Source: Sergeia podlipaevii (taxonomy: Eukaryota; Euglenozoa; Kinetoplastea; Trypanosomatida; Trypanosomatidae). Taken from it: DNA of 44,313 nucleotides. The position numbers were made by a program, and so were the translations under genes. The stretch is from assembly GCA_030849805.1 (NCBI GenBank), contig JASANZ010002093.1, forward strand, positions 1 to 44,313, read 5' to 3'. The notes below the pieces were generated by a model. That model saw only the letters and a program-made list of their open reading frames with translations. It searched no databases and was not told where the DNA came from. Positions 1 to 10,393 of this stretch are shown here, piece after piece (position 1 is the first letter of the stretch; the number at the start of each line of letters is the position of its first letter).

Positions 1-354
1 AAAACGCAGTTTGGGAAAGAAGGCATGTCAAATCAGCTTTAAAAAAAATCGTATTGCAGCGCACGTGACGCGACAGGCATCGCTTTGCCTTCACGGAAGC
101 GGAGAATCTATATTTGCAGTATGGGCCTGTTGAAATGGAAAAAAAAAACCGTAGGTGAACAAACAACAGCATCGGCAAACATGCAAACCAAATAGTAAGA
201 ATCAGAAGCAAAAAAGAAAAAAAATTTAAAGGAAAAGGAAAAGTGATCAAATGTATCTATAGCAAAAACAAAAACAGTAGTAATGATAATCCAACGCGCC
301 CGCACGTTGATGTCGCTTTCGCCCGCATATAAATCGCGCAATTTGCAAGCCTAA

Positions 355-377
355 AATAATAATAATAATAATAATAA
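355..377. repeat. (AAT)n microsatellite
   Basis: A run of about eight AAT units in intergenic DNA, visible directly in the sequence. Confidence 0.9.
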
Positions 378-451
378 AGGAATAAAGACCAAGCGTGTAG
401 ACAATCTCAAAAGGAAAGCAAAACAATAGCAAGGCGAACAATAAAAAGGAT

Positions 452-469
452 AGAGAGAGAGAGAGAGAG
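452..469. repeat. (GA)n microsatellite
   Basis: A GA run flanked by further purines. On the minus strand it reads as a polypyrimidine tract, but it lies downstream of the nearest annotated gene. Confidence 0.85.
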
Positions 470-879
470 GGAGGGAAGGAGAAAAAACAGGAGCAGTATT
501 TAACGAGGTGACACATACCGCTCTAAGCACGCATAATAATGTACAAGGAGAGAAAGACCGCTGTCGCTTCTTCAAAGTATTGCGTATGTGCATGACCAAA
601 AGAAAAAGCTTCTCTCCATGTGCACTCTCATTACATGCACATATGGTTCTTCTCCTTTCACTACTACAGCACACTTTTGCGAGATGTCACAGCCGCACCT
701 TTTTTTGTGTGTGAGAGGATAGAATGAACGAGCGGGGGGGGGTAGAGAAAAAAAAAAGACACCAGTAATCAACTAATTGGGCTGCAGTAGTAACTTACTC
801 AACTTTGGAGAATCCTTTACATTTATTTTTTTCTCATTTTCTTGCCCCTCCCCCTTCTCCTGCTCTTTTCGAATCGCCA

Positions 880-1980
880 CTACATGGTCATCACGCGCGC
901 AATATTACCACGACAAATTGGGCACTTGTTGTTGCTCAGCCGTAGCTGTGCGGCACACTCAAAGCATAGGCACATGTGGCGGCATGGGAGGATCGTGGTA
1001 TCCTTGTGATTTGTGAGGCAGATAACACACAACTCGCCACCACCGTCACTACCACTCGCCACCTCCTCCGCCACACCCAGATCAAAGACATCCTCCAGTT
1101 CATACACCTCAGTTCCAATCTGCAACAGCTGCTTCACTGCACGCGCCTTGATGGGCCCAGCAGGCGGGCACGCAGGGGTAAGTGACCCTGACTTCTCATC
1201 TTTGTGCGCTCCAGCCCCCCTTCTATGTGCCACCGCCTTGCTGGCGGCTGCTTTGGAATGAAAAGCGGCTGCATCGCCAGCTCCCTGTCCCGCGGACGGT
1301 GACTCCTCGCCAAGTGCTTCGAGCGGCACATCAAGAAATGTATAGAGCACGACCGCCTGAAGTACCTCGCTGTCTTTGTCTTTATTGACTGCGTCTCCCT
1401 TTGCTGGTCCGACTGTCCGCACCTGCGGCTCCAGCTCAAGAACAATGGCAAGCGGCGCCGACGTCAACCGCTTGCTGTCGGAGAGAGAGCCACTAGTACT
1501 ATCTGCAAAAGTAGCTGGCGTCAACAGCTTCAGTGTGATGGGCTTCTCGCACGTGACCTGCGTGCATGACGCAGATACATCGCGTAAGTTTGCCACACAG
1601 CAAGGGTCCTGGCACCGCTCCGCTTCCATCAAGCGCACGCCAGTACCCTCCACGTACTGGACTTCCACCCCAGCGTATATACGCAGTCGCCTAGCACGGT
1701 GTGAGAGAGATAGTTTGAAGCTGAGCCAGTGGCAGTTGGGAATTGTCTCGTGTGGGGTAAGTGCGAAATCCTGCTTAACAGGCACAGCACCGTTGAGCTG
1801 AAATGTTTCAGCGTGTTCTACCTTCTCCTCCTCCTCATTCCTCTCCACACTCACGTCAAAGATAAGAGGGCCGCGTGTCCTAGACTTGATATATCTAATT
1901 TTTGGTTCACCGATCACCAAATAATACGTTCGCGGGGCGTTGCTTGACTGACTCGCATGCCGGCTGCCAGATCCACCCAT
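880..1980 (-). CDS. LUL/mahogunin-type RING E3 ubiquitin ligase, predicted N-myristoylated
   Basis: Probable RING E3 ubiquitin ligase of the MGRN1/RNF157/LUL family, 366 residues. The C-terminus (about residues 318-356) is a RING finger with CVIC, then CRH, a Cys pair and a final CPIC, followed by a short basic tail. The upstream half (about 20-240) matches the family's beta-rich substrate-side domain, with segments such as FQLNGAVPVKQDFAL and LYTFLDVPLE. The open frame extends 14 codons further up but begins at TTG. The first ATG gives MGGSGSR, a good N-myristoylation signal (Gly2, Ser6), and N-myristoylation is known in plant LUL proteins. That supports both this start and membrane attachment. 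Residues about 240-290 are low-complexity. The substrate is unknown. The family assignment is strong; myristoylation is inferred. Confidence 0.88.
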   Translation of the reverse strand: MGGSGSRHASQSSNAPRTYYLVIGEPKIRYIKSRTRGPLIFDVSVERNEEEEKVEHAETFQLNGAVPVKQDFALTPHETIPNCHWLSFKLSLSHRARRLRIYAGVEVQYVEGTGVRLMEAERCQDPCCVANLRDVSASCTQVTCEKPITLKLLTPATFADSTSGSLSDSKRLTSAPLAIVLELEPQVRTVGPAKGDAVNKDKDSEVLQAVVLYTFLDVPLEALGEESPSAGQGAGDAAAFHSKAAASKAVAHRRGAGAHKDEKSGSLTPACPPAGPIKARAVKQLLQIGTEVYELEDVFDLGVAEEVASGSDGGGELCVICLTNHKDTTILPCRHMCLCFECAAQLRLSNNKCPICRGNIARVMTM

Positions 1981-2716
1981 GGCTAACTTTGAATAGCTAT
2001 TTCTTCTATCGCCGCAATGCAAATGTAGAAAGGTGACACACGCAGTGTAGCCTGTCTTTAAAAATAGAAAATAAAAGTACTACTATGCTTAAAAAAAAAT
2101 AAAAAAAAAACCCTCAAACACCACTTTAAATCGTGTAATAGGGTTTATGTTCCACCCCTTTTTTTAAAAAGCAAAATCTTTCTTGTGGAATTTCGCTGCA
2201 CACGTACACGAGTAGATGCAAAGAAATAAAGAAAGGGAAATATGTTTGAGAGACTTCGCTCTACAAAAAAAAAAAAAAAATGTTATACAAAATTAAGAAA
2301 AAAGAATGAGGGAGAAATGATTTTTTAAAAAATAAGGAACATTGAAATACTCTCCAGTACATGCACGCAACGTCATCAACTGAGTACTAAATGCAAAACA
2401 CGAAGGAGTAAATCTTCTAGTGATGCAGACAGTTCAAACACACACACACACGCGCGAATATATATCCTCACATGAGCGTGCAGGGGTGGCGCACAACGAG
2501 GGATCCACAATTGCATTAAAAGTTCTTCTGAATAGTCTAATACATCATCGTCGCGTCTCACTACAAAGCGCTGTCTACAACGGCTAAATTTCATTTTTCT
2601 TCTTCTTGCGTGCGTGTGCGTGTGCGTGTGTGTAGGAATGAATAAAATGACACAAAACTGCCCCATCAGCGTCGCACTTCGTCTTCCTTCGCAAAGAACT
2701 CACAAGGCAATAAACT

Positions 2717-2747
<31 letters not shown>

Positions 2748-3080
2748 GCATATCTATCACTGCAAAAGCAGCACGCACACCTATTACACGCGTAACATTT
2801 GAGGTATCAAAAAAGCAAATAAAAAAGGAAAAGAAACCCGCAACTTTCCTCCAATCACTTTTTTTTCCTTCTATGTACATCATACAAACACACACACACA
2901 AAAAACCGCCAGCAGCTAAAATGTGGAACAACAACCACAACAACAACAAAAGGATGCGAGCCAACAGAAAGGAAAAAAAAAAAAGACGTGGGGAAGAGAG
3001 TAAGTTCACATACAAACACACCTGCGCCGCTCTGCTTCAAATGTAGGCACACAGCAAGATAGCAGAAGACGCACCAGTCC
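1981..3080. other. intergenic, repeat-rich
   Basis: No gene is supported between the RING gene and CFAP45. The stretch carries poly-A runs (2090-2110, 2265-2280), a GT-rich run at about 2608-2634 and a (CA)n tract at 2722-2747. On the minus strand the run near 2090-2110 reads as a T-rich tract upstream of the RING gene and could guide trans-splicing. Confidence 0.6.
2722..2747. repeat. (CA)n microsatellite
   Basis: About 13 CA units in intergenic DNA, seen directly. Confidence 0.9.
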
Positions 3081-4517
3081 TTACTTCTTGGCAATCTTCA
3101 TGATAGCGTCCCGGTACTGCGCCGGCGCCCCCAAGCTCTCCAGCTCCTCTAACTTCCGCTGTCGAATGGCCTCTAAAGCGGCCGCACGCTCACGCATTTC
3201 GCGCTGCTGCTGGTAACCCTCCTCGATTTCCTCCAGCCGCTCCCTGCGTCTGCGCTCCTCCACCTCCATCATCTGCTTCAGAAGTGCAAGCGAGTTCTCC
3301 TCCTGCAGCTGACGCTGGCGGGCCTGACGCTGCAGCTCCTGCTCCTTCGCAATGGTTTGCACAGAGTAAATACGGTCCAGCTCCTCCTTTGCTAGACGAG
3401 TCTCCTCCTCCTTGATACGCTTGCGCTCCACCATCTGCTCCTCGCGCGCCCGCTGCAGGTCCGCTTGCATCGCCACCTCTCGCTCCTTGGCCTCCCTCTC
3501 CTTTCGGCGTTGCTCTAGTAGGTACGCGGCCTGCACACGCTGAGCGCGTAGCTCGTCAATCTCCTCTTGCTTATTCTGCGCGCGCTCTTGGTTCGCACGC
3601 AGGCGGGCGATTTCCTTCTCCTTCTCATCACGAATGCGCTGTTGCTCCTCGGCGTGTGCCTGCTCGCGCACCTCGCGCTGCTTAATGTACTCGGCCATCT
3701 TGCGATCCTCTTCAAGCGTCATTTCCCGCTGCTTCGCCTTGAGGGCAAGCTGCTCGGCGTTCGCGATCGCGGCCTCCTCCATAAGGTAACGTGCAGCATC
3801 TTGCCTGCGGATCTTCTCCGCGTGCTCTTCTTGATGAAGCAGCTCAATATGGCGAGTCATGGCCTCCTGCTCCTGCTGGTTGCGCTCGAGCTGGCGGATG
3901 CGCCGCACCTCTCGCTCACGCAATTGCTCCTTGATGGTTTCACCGTTGCGGCGCTGCTCCTCCATACGGCATCGCTCGCGCTCCAGGTATATCTGCTGAG
4001 CACGCTTGTCCTCAGCGGTCATGATGGCATCAATTTTACGGTCGTACTCCTTCTCCTCCTCCTTGCTCTTGGCTCGTTCCAGTCTCTGCACCTCTCGAGT
4101 CGCAATGCACTTCGCCTCTAAGATAATGCGGTTCATCGCCTTCACTTCATCGTATTGCTCGTCCAGCTGCAGCTTGGCGCGCTCAAGATCCAGTTGGCGC
4201 TCCTTCTCACGCTCGAGTTCCTCACCGGACTTGTGCACGTCGCCTTTGTTCCGTCTTTCCTCGTCGAACTCCATCATACGACGCTTGCGTTCCTCTGCCT
4301 CAGAGGTGTGGGTGCGCACTGTGCGCTTCTCAGTGAAGGAGGTGCCGTACGCACCACTGATCATGCTGCGGATAGCGTCAAGCTCTGTTTTGGTGATGAT
4401 GGCCGAGTCACGGGGGGCGCCGCGCTCTGTGAGCTGCTTGCGAAGCTCGCCATCGGACTGGCCGGGCTTGCGAGGAGGAAAGATCCCCTCCACCGATCTA
4501 CTTGCAAACAAAGACAT
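3081..4517 (-). CDS. CFAP45: CFAP45 (CCDC19/NESG1) axonemal microtubule inner protein
   Basis: Cilia- and flagella-associated protein 45, 478 residues, close to the family's usual size. CFAP45 lies inside axonemal doublet microtubules and stabilises them. The protein is almost entirely a charged helical coil from about residue 75 to 460, rich in Glu, Arg and Gln, with repeated EEQRRIR- and EREVR-type segments of the trichoplein type. The N-terminal 60 residues are non-coiled and include a TKTELDAIRSMI segment. The C-terminus has LESLGAPAQYRDAIMK, resembling the G-x-P-x-x-Y ending of CFAP45. The start is the first ATG (MSLFASRSVEG). It shares its transcription unit with RIB43A and CCDC148, other axoneme components. 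Coiled-coil proteins are easily confused, but the ends support the assignment. Confidence 0.82.
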   Translation of the reverse strand: MSLFASRSVEGIFPPRKPGQSDGELRKQLTERGAPRDSAIITKTELDAIRSMISGAYGTSFTEKRTVRTHTSEAEERKRRMMEFDEERRNKGDVHKSGEELEREKERQLDLERAKLQLDEQYDEVKAMNRIILEAKCIATREVQRLERAKSKEEEKEYDRKIDAIMTAEDKRAQQIYLERERCRMEEQRRNGETIKEQLREREVRRIRQLERNQQEQEAMTRHIELLHQEEHAEKIRRQDAARYLMEEAAIANAEQLALKAKQREMTLEEDRKMAEYIKQREVREQAHAEEQQRIRDEKEKEIARLRANQERAQNKQEEIDELRAQRVQAAYLLEQRRKEREAKEREVAMQADLQRAREEQMVERKRIKEEETRLAKEELDRIYSVQTIAKEQELQRQARQRQLQEENSLALLKQMMEVEERRRRERLEEIEEGYQQQREMRERAAALEAIRQRKLEELESLGAPAQYRDAIMKIAKK

Positions 4518-5615
4518 ATTGTAGTGTGCCAGTGTGCGCGTGGGTGTATCTGGTTGAAGCCTGCAGCTAGATCTATAAGAAAGGAAAGAAGGGTGTGCTT
4601 GTGAGGATTCCTCTTTCTATGATATACTTTCCCATTAACATTTTTATTATGTTTGCAAAACAAAAAAAAAAGAGGCAGAGTAGAGGGAGGGAGAAATGGA
4701 TCAGATCAGACATACATAGAACGCAAGACAAACAGCAGTACGCTTCGAGCTGACCACTGCGTAATCACACAGAAAATAATCTGGAAGCAGTCTGCTTCTA
4801 GTATTTAAAACGGAGGTTTTTAAAGTCAATCCTCGTGTACTCAGCATACCTTCACAGCGCTGCTGCGTCCACACGTATAAACGTTGATGCTGCTGAGATA
4901 AACCAGCTTTTTGCACTTCAGTGCCCCTCTCTTTACTCTTCTTCCTCACGCTGATCTCCACCCTCTCAGAGGCCCCTCATGTTGAGCACATTACTTCATA
5001 ACACACAGAGCAGCCATGGTAGTGTGGTGATTAAGAGCAGACTCGGAAAAGGAGAGAAATAGAAAGTAAAGAAAAAAGATGCCACAACAACTCAAGCTCC
5101 ATAGAACACATACATGCGTACATTCAAGAAAAAGAAAAAAGAAGTTCCCTCCGTGTCCACTAAAGCACAAAACGTAAACAGTAACAATATCAAACTGTAT
5201 ATATTAAACAAAGAAAAATATAGGAGTACCAGCGAGCTCTGCATATTTTTTTTTTTTTTTAGAGCAACTGAAAAGCAAGCGTATAGAGAGTCGCTGCACT
5301 CCATATGTGGCAAGTTAGTATTCTCCAAAATGCTTTTTGTTTTGTTTCTCTTACTTTGTGTGTATTCGTTGCTTTTTTTGTGTTGTTGTTGTTGCTGATG
5401 CTTTTGGTCCTTTTGCGTGGTTCTCTATTCGCCGTTGAACATACCAACAATACGCATGCGGAAATAATAATAATAATAATAAAGGAGAGGAAAGGAAAGT
5501 GCCCGAAAGGGAAAAAGTAGAAGAGAAGAGGTAGATACATTCATTTCTCTACTCCCACTGCAACTCCACGTGATTCAACATATATTTAACTCTCAGTCAA
5601 GGACATCATTATGGC
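4518..5615. other. intergenic, no gene seen
   Basis: No gene is supported between CFAP45 and the Rab gene. It contains a T run at 5246-5260 and an AAT microsatellite near 5463-5481. Open frames here are low-complexity. It presumably holds the 3' UTR of the Rab gene and the 5' UTR and splice signals of CFAP45. Confidence 0.6.
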
Positions 5616-6281
5616 TCAGCTGCAGCATTTGGCTTCCTTCTTCCCGGGGCCTCCGTCAGGCAATCGACGACCAGTACCACCGATAGCACCACGATGCCCG
5701 GTCGATCCTGGATTGGCTGTACTCGCCACAGACGTCGTCAAGTGCTGGAAGGCGAGCGACACGTTTGTATTCTCCTTAGCGCTGGACTCTATGTAGCACA
5801 AGCAGTTGTGCTTCCGTGCCCATGCATCTCCCTCGCTCTTCGACACCTGCCGGCAGCTGCCGAGCACATTGCCTTCGCCATCGTCATCTAACGTGTTCTG
5901 CACTAGATCCAACTTGCATCCCACAAGAATGATAGGTGGGACCGTTGTGCAGTAGCGCTGCAGAAGATCGTACCATTGATCGAGGTCCAAGAAAGAGTTA
6001 CGATTTGTCAAGTCAAAGCAGAGCAGAGCGCCTTGGCAGTTGCGGTAGAAGGCAGTGGTGAGAGTGATAAAGTGGTCCTGCCCCGAGGTATCCCAGATCT
6101 GCAGGCGTACACTACGCGGCACCTTCTCAAGGGTCTGGCACTGGGTGTACTTGAAATCAACTCCTAATGTTGGTACAATGTTATCATAGAAAAGGTTATC
6201 GCAGAAACGTGAGGTAATGTTGCTCTTACCTACGCTCACACTGCCTATTACAATTATCTTGTAGGCTAGATCTTCCTCCAT
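5616..6281 (-). CDS. divergent Rab-family small GTPase
   Basis: Small GTPase of the Rab family, 221 residues. The G1 P-loop is GSVSVGKS (13-20) and Thr38 fits G2 (PTLGVDF). G3 reads WDTSGQD (63-69) instead of WDTAGQE; Gln68, the Ras Gln61 equivalent, is kept. G4 reads GCKLD (121-125), where the usual NKxD Asn is replaced by Cys. G5 is SSAKE. An acidic insertion (DDDGEG) follows G4. The protein ends KCCS, a double-cysteine tail suited to geranylgeranylation, so it is likely membrane-bound and involved in vesicle traffic. The ATG giving MEEDLAYK was chosen because the longer frame starts with TTG. The altered G3 and G4 may change nucleotide affinity. I cannot assign a Rab subclass. Confidence 0.9.
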   Translation of the reverse strand: MEEDLAYKIIVIGSVSVGKSNITSRFCDNLFYDNIVPTLGVDFKYTQCQTLEKVPRSVRLQIWDTSGQDHFITLTTAFYRNCQGALLCFDLTNRNSFLDLDQWYDLLQRYCTTVPPIILVGCKLDLVQNTLDDDGEGNVLGSCRQVSKSEGDAWARKHNCLCYIESSAKENTNVSLAFQHLTTSVASTANPGSTGHRGAIGGTGRRLPDGGPGKKEAKCCS

Positions 6282-6907
6282 CGCACACACACACAAAAAA
6301 AAAACACTAACTAATAATAATAATAATGAAAACTATAATTGCAAGAGAACGCGCTTATTGGTGTATGTGTATGTACGCCCTTGTACTCAAAGTAGGGTAT
6401 AACTGTTGATGGCAAAAGAAATAGGACAATACAAAAAGCTGACTAATACGTTTACAACAAAAATAATAATTGATAATCACCAGTACAAGGAGCGAAGATT
6501 AGCAATGTGTCTAAATCTGGTTCACTATAAAAGGTACTGTAAAGGCACTAATACGCCTGCAATTGATGCTAATGAGTTAGCAGAAGAAAAAAAACAAAAA
6601 AAAGAAAGAAGAAAAAAAAAAGAAGAAAAAAAAGGGGAAGAAAGGAAATAATGGGGAAAAAATGGACACTTTAACCTACGTTAAGTAGATCCAACAAGGC
6701 CAAAAGGAATCCACCACGGCAAAACAAAACAGTACCCAAAGAAAAGAAAAGAAAAACAACGACATCAATATGACATTACAATATGTTTCTATGCAAAACG
6801 CACCACCAACAACAACCTTTACTAACGCGCAACTCTGCGGGATGTATGCATGCACACTGAAGTGGCCCAATGGCTTCGGTCAGTTTTGACCGCAGAGAAG
6901 CCACTAA
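6282..6907. other. intergenic, no gene seen
   Basis: A/purine-rich spacer between the Rab and TMEM218 genes, with an AAT repeat at about 6308-6327 and a long purine tract at 6584-6660. On the minus strand these read as polypyrimidine tracts. No supported coding region. Confidence 0.6.
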
Positions 6908-7324
6908 CTAACGGTACCATGTCGGATGCGCCTCCTCGAGCTGCTCTCGTAGACACTGCGTCCTAGGGACGGTGTAGGGGGGCTCTACTAGGACAGTCAC
7001 TATATGGCCTCCAACTGCACCGAGTGCACCGAATACCATCACGACAAGGATAACAATTCTCACTGGCAGATACTTATCAATCAGTGGGGAGTCGTCTTGC
7101 AGCCTGTGATCCTTCCAGTAGTAAGTGGGGGGCAGAGGCGGGGGAAGGCTTGCGTGTGGCGCAGTAAGGATGCAGCCATATACAATCAACGGGAGCGCAA
7201 CGCTGACAAGCGAGATGGGCAGCAAGTTCTGAGGTGACAGGCAGTAACCAATAAAAAAGATGAGGACACCAACACCAATAGCAAAAAGCACCGCAAAGGT
7301 ACCTGCCCCAACGCCTAGAATCAT
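6908..7324 (-). CDS. TMEM218: TMEM218 homologue, ciliary transition-zone membrane protein
   Basis: Small membrane protein of 138 residues resembling TMEM218, which in animals acts at the ciliary transition zone with the TMEM67 module and is mutated in Joubert/Meckel-type disease. The N-terminus (LGVGAGTFAVLF) matches the family's conserved start. Three hydrophobic helices are visible at about 7-28, 34-55 and 87-112. The segment before and within the third (DKYLPVRIVILVVMVFGALG, then VLVEPPY) aligns with the family's F-x-x-x-RY-V-L-L...VLEPIY pattern. A Pro-rich loop lies between helices 2 and 3. The start is the first ATG. It would belong at the base of the flagellum. The assignment comes from remembered family sequence, with short but well-placed matches. 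Confidence 0.8.
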   Translation of the reverse strand: MILGVGAGTFAVLFAIGVGVLIFFIGYCLSPQNLLPISLVSVALPLIVYGCILTAPHASLPPPLPPTYYWKDHRLQDDSPLIDKYLPVRIVILVVMVFGALGAVGGHIVTVLVEPPYTVPRTQCLREQLEEAHPTWYR

Positions 7325-7761
7325 TGTCTATGTTACTGCTCTACGGCGCCAGAGAAAAAAAATAATAATGCAAAACAAAAACCGAGAATAGGCTATTTTA
7401 TTTGCTTTGTATGCACCTCTCTTTCCAGATATCTATGCGCAACGTTTCTGTATGTATGTATACGTATGTATATCTATGTGTGTGGAAGCACCAGTCGCTG
7501 TGTTAAGTCCCCCAAGAAAAAAAAATATATGCTAGCACGGATAACCGGAAGCCCCTTCTTTTAAAACTCTATGCAAGCACAAAGCGAAGAAAAATTTTAA
7601 AAAAGATGGGAACAGAGGGGGAGGAAGAGAGGAGAAAAAAAAAAGGCACGTTGATGACAAAAGGAAGAAAATAAAACTTCGATTTGACAAACAAAATGAC
7701 ACATCTACGAAATGATCATCGCTTGGTCATGCATGCTCTCAAGCAGCTGTGAAGGCTCCAA

Positions 7762-7762
7762 A

Positions 7763-7793
<31 letters not shown>
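7762..7793. repeat. (ACGC)n tetranucleotide array
   Basis: Roughly eight ACGC units, perfect over most of the run. It is the only tetranucleotide array of this composition noticed in the window. Confidence 0.9.
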
Positions 7794-7931
7794 TCTTTCC
7801 TTTTGTTGCTGTTTCTGTTGTCAATTGTGTGTGTTGTGGGGGAAAAAAAGGACCTCTTAGTCATAGTCACCCATATATAGCACAGAAGCATCTATTTACA
7901 TGCCACCACATTCCTGTTCATGACGGAAAAG

Positions 7932-7954
7932 AATATATATATATATATATATAT
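7932..7954. repeat. (AT)n microsatellite
   Basis: An alternating AT run of about 23 bases, seen directly. Confidence 0.9.
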
Positions 7955-8660
7955 TATATTCTCTTCCACTATTACTAGTACATCCGTTCTAGTCATTCTG
8001 CATTCATTATCTTTGCTCCCTCCTCCTCCTTGCAGTCTCTCCTTCTGTTTTGCTACACAAACATTCACGTAACAGTGTAAAAAAAAAAAAAACAGTTAGA
8101 AGGCAATCGAAAAATGCATTTAACTGCACGGGTTTTCTCCATTGCCGTGCTATCCTTTATTCCTTTCACATTTTTTTTTCTCTCTATCACACAGAAGGAC
8201 AGACCATCGTATACACGCACACTCTCTACAACCTAAATGCCTACAGTGAAAGTTGCAGCTGTAAGACCCATAAAAGAAAGAAATGCGTGATACATTGCCC
8301 TGCAGGGATATTCGTGATCAAAGATGAGAGAAAAAAAAAAGGAAGGAATAAAGATGCATCAGGAAGACAGGCAGGCAGACATAACAATTTTTTTTTTACA
8401 AAAGCAGCAACAACAAACCGCCTCTAACATTCAACCACATAGATATGCCTACATTCACCCAAGCCCCCTCTACAAGTGTACTCCCACCCTTGATGCACTA
8501 TGGAAAAAAAAACAAGTACAGCAGCACTAAGCACATATAATAATTCCATAGAGAAACAGAGGAAAGGGACTTATGTACATGATGCCAGCCACCGCTCTCA
8601 TCAAGCAAAAGACCCTCACGCAGACATAACATGCACAACAGACTCTCTATGTATCGTCTA

Positions 8661-9821
8661 TTACTCGCAACGGTCCCAAAACTTGTAGTAGTCCTCGTCC
8701 ACCGCATTAGTATACAGTTCATCCAAGTACGCCTTGCGCTCGGCCGCGTTGGCACTCTGTTCCTTATGCGTCTCTGCTAAAGCCTTGAGATCCGTCTTCC
8801 GGTCCCGCTCGCGCTGACGGTCTAAGGCCTTTGCCATGCGTATCTGCATATTCTCCTGCTGAGCCCACTGCTTGGACTCCTCTACCTCCATCAGGCGGCG
8901 GCGGCGAAGCTGCTGAAGCTGGTCTGCCTGCTCGCCGCGAAGCTTCGCCTTCTGTTCCTCCGTCATACCCTTGTAACGTTCACTTTTGACTGTATCGCCG
9001 AGGTCCTTGTCCTTCACGGTCTCGCGCTCCGTCAAGAAATCGCTATTCACTTGGTACGCAATCTCCTCAAGGCCAAGGCGAGTGTCCTCTTCCTTCGCTC
9101 GAATAGCCTCCTGGCGCTGCTGCTCAGCGAGAGCGCGGTTGAAGTCGGCAGTATTCGTCTCCATAAGACGACGCTGCTTGGCTAGGTCCTGCTCAATCAT
9201 GTAAGTTCGGTAGTTCGTCTCCTCGTTGCGCTCGTCAAACGCCCTGTTTGCATCCCTCTCCATCCAGTTCTTCGCGTTCTTCTCATCTGTTTGCTGCTTG
9301 GCCCACATACGCTGCTGGTCATGTTGTGCGCGGCGACGAGCCTTGAAGTCCAGATCTTCACCCTCAAACCTTTGCAGCGACGCAGGGCCATTTCGCGGAT
9401 CGTCATCGCTCACACGCGCAGGGAGCTCCTTCGCTTTGGCGAGGGGGTCATTGAGATCCCACTCCCTCCTCAGCTCCTTCTTCTGGAAGGTGGCGCGGTA
9501 GTCGTTGAGCTCTTTGTCACGAGCAGCACGCACTTCATTTACCTCCTGCTGCAGCGCGCACGCGTGCCTGTCCTGGAGAAGCGCCTGCCTATCAAAGTAG
9601 CCATCACGTTCCTTTTCGAGCTGTCGTAGGGATTCCTTCTCCCTCACCTGCTCGTCCAGGGCCTGGCGATCAATGCCCATGTGACGCATTTTGGGGTCCT
9701 TGAGACGTTCAGAGCGCTGCTTCATAAAAAGCTGCTTTTTCGTGCCGGCGTCAACGCGCTGAGAGGCGTTCAGAGATGCCTCCGCAGCGGTGGCGGCTGA
9801 GTCTTGAGTAGCAGAATTCAT
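8661..9821 (-). CDS. RIB43A: RIB43A-domain protein (RIBC1/RIBC2-like), doublet microtubule inner protein
   Basis: RIB43A family protein, 386 residues, the usual length. RIB43A proteins are filamentous microtubule inner proteins at the partition of flagellar doublets. Family marks are seen in order: MRHMGIDRQALDEQVREK near residues 45-62 (IG[VI]D-x-x-ALD-x-QV), REWDLNDP and then ELPARVSDDDPRNGPASLQRF (about 118-153; the family has RLGDxDPRxGPSSxQxFxGEDL), a long Arg/Gln-rich coil, then a YKGMTEEQKAKLR-type segment and a C-terminal YLDELYTNAVDEDYY close to the family's YTN-ending block. The start is the first ATG. It sits with CFAP45 and CCDC148 in the same directional cluster. Confident. Confidence 0.93.
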   Translation of the reverse strand: MNSATQDSAATAAEASLNASQRVDAGTKKQLFMKQRSERLKDPKMRHMGIDRQALDEQVREKESLRQLEKERDGYFDRQALLQDRHACALQQEVNEVRAARDKELNDYRATFQKKELRREWDLNDPLAKAKELPARVSDDDPRNGPASLQRFEGEDLDFKARRRAQHDQQRMWAKQQTDEKNAKNWMERDANRAFDERNEETNYRTYMIEQDLAKQRRLMETNTADFNRALAEQQRQEAIRAKEEDTRLGLEEIAYQVNSDFLTERETVKDKDLGDTVKSERYKGMTEEQKAKLRGEQADQLQQLRRRRLMEVEESKQWAQQENMQIRMAKALDRQRERDRKTDLKALAETHKEQSANAAERKAYLDELYTNAVDEDYYKFWDRCE

Positions 9822-10393
9822 CCCTGGGTAGTTGATAGTTGATCAGAAAGGCTTTGATTGTAGTGTATATCCGAGTCTGTCTTTATCTTGAATGACTAAA
9901 CGCTTTCAGCAAGTTAGCGCTATAAGAAATAATAAAAGCACAACCTTTTCAGTAGAACAAAGGCTGCCAAAAAAAAAAAAAAAAAAAAAGAATGTTTATG
10001 TGCGGCACAAAACGCAAAGAATTCCTTGAGCGCGGAGCCAGCAACAACAATAAGATTCAGAAGAAGTAAATGGATCAAGACAAAGGAAGAGTGAAATGAA
10101 AATGCGCATAATCAAGTAAAGCGGAAAGCGGCAAACAATGGGTAGAATTATAGTAACTGATTCACATCGCCTATTGAAGGAAAGAACCATTTTTTTCTTT
10201 TGATATTGCTATGATTATCTGTATTCAATCCGACCTGCACATGCACAAAACAAAAAAATAGCAAATGGCACAAGTAGACATAAAGAAAAAGCACCAAACA
10301 AAATTGTCACTAGCAGCAAAATGCAAACACACCGTCCTTGCCCTCCATACCCTTTTCAATCCAATGAAATGTATATATGCGCACAACTATCAT
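9822..10393. other. intergenic, no gene seen
   Basis: Spacer between the RIB43A and zinc-finger genes. A long poly-A run at about 9970-9989 reads as poly-T on the minus strand, a plausible splice or polyadenylation guide. No supported coding region. Confidence 0.6.

Larger units (their letters stand above)
1..879. other. non-coding, no gene seen
   Basis: No convincing gene is seen here. The stretch lies downstream of the minus-strand RING gene, so part of it is probably that gene's 3' UTR. It holds an AAT microsatellite at about 355-377, a GA microsatellite at about 452-469 and several poly-A runs. Short open frames in it are low-complexity and start with non-ATG codons. Confidence 0.6.
7325..8660. 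other. intergenic, repeat-rich
   Basis: A 1.3 kb spacer between TMEM218 and the RIB43A gene with no supported gene. It carries an (ACGC)n array at 7762-7793, an (AT)n tract at 7932-7954 and poly-A runs. It probably contains the long 3' UTR of the RIB43A gene and the splice-acceptor region of TMEM218. Confidence 0.6.
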
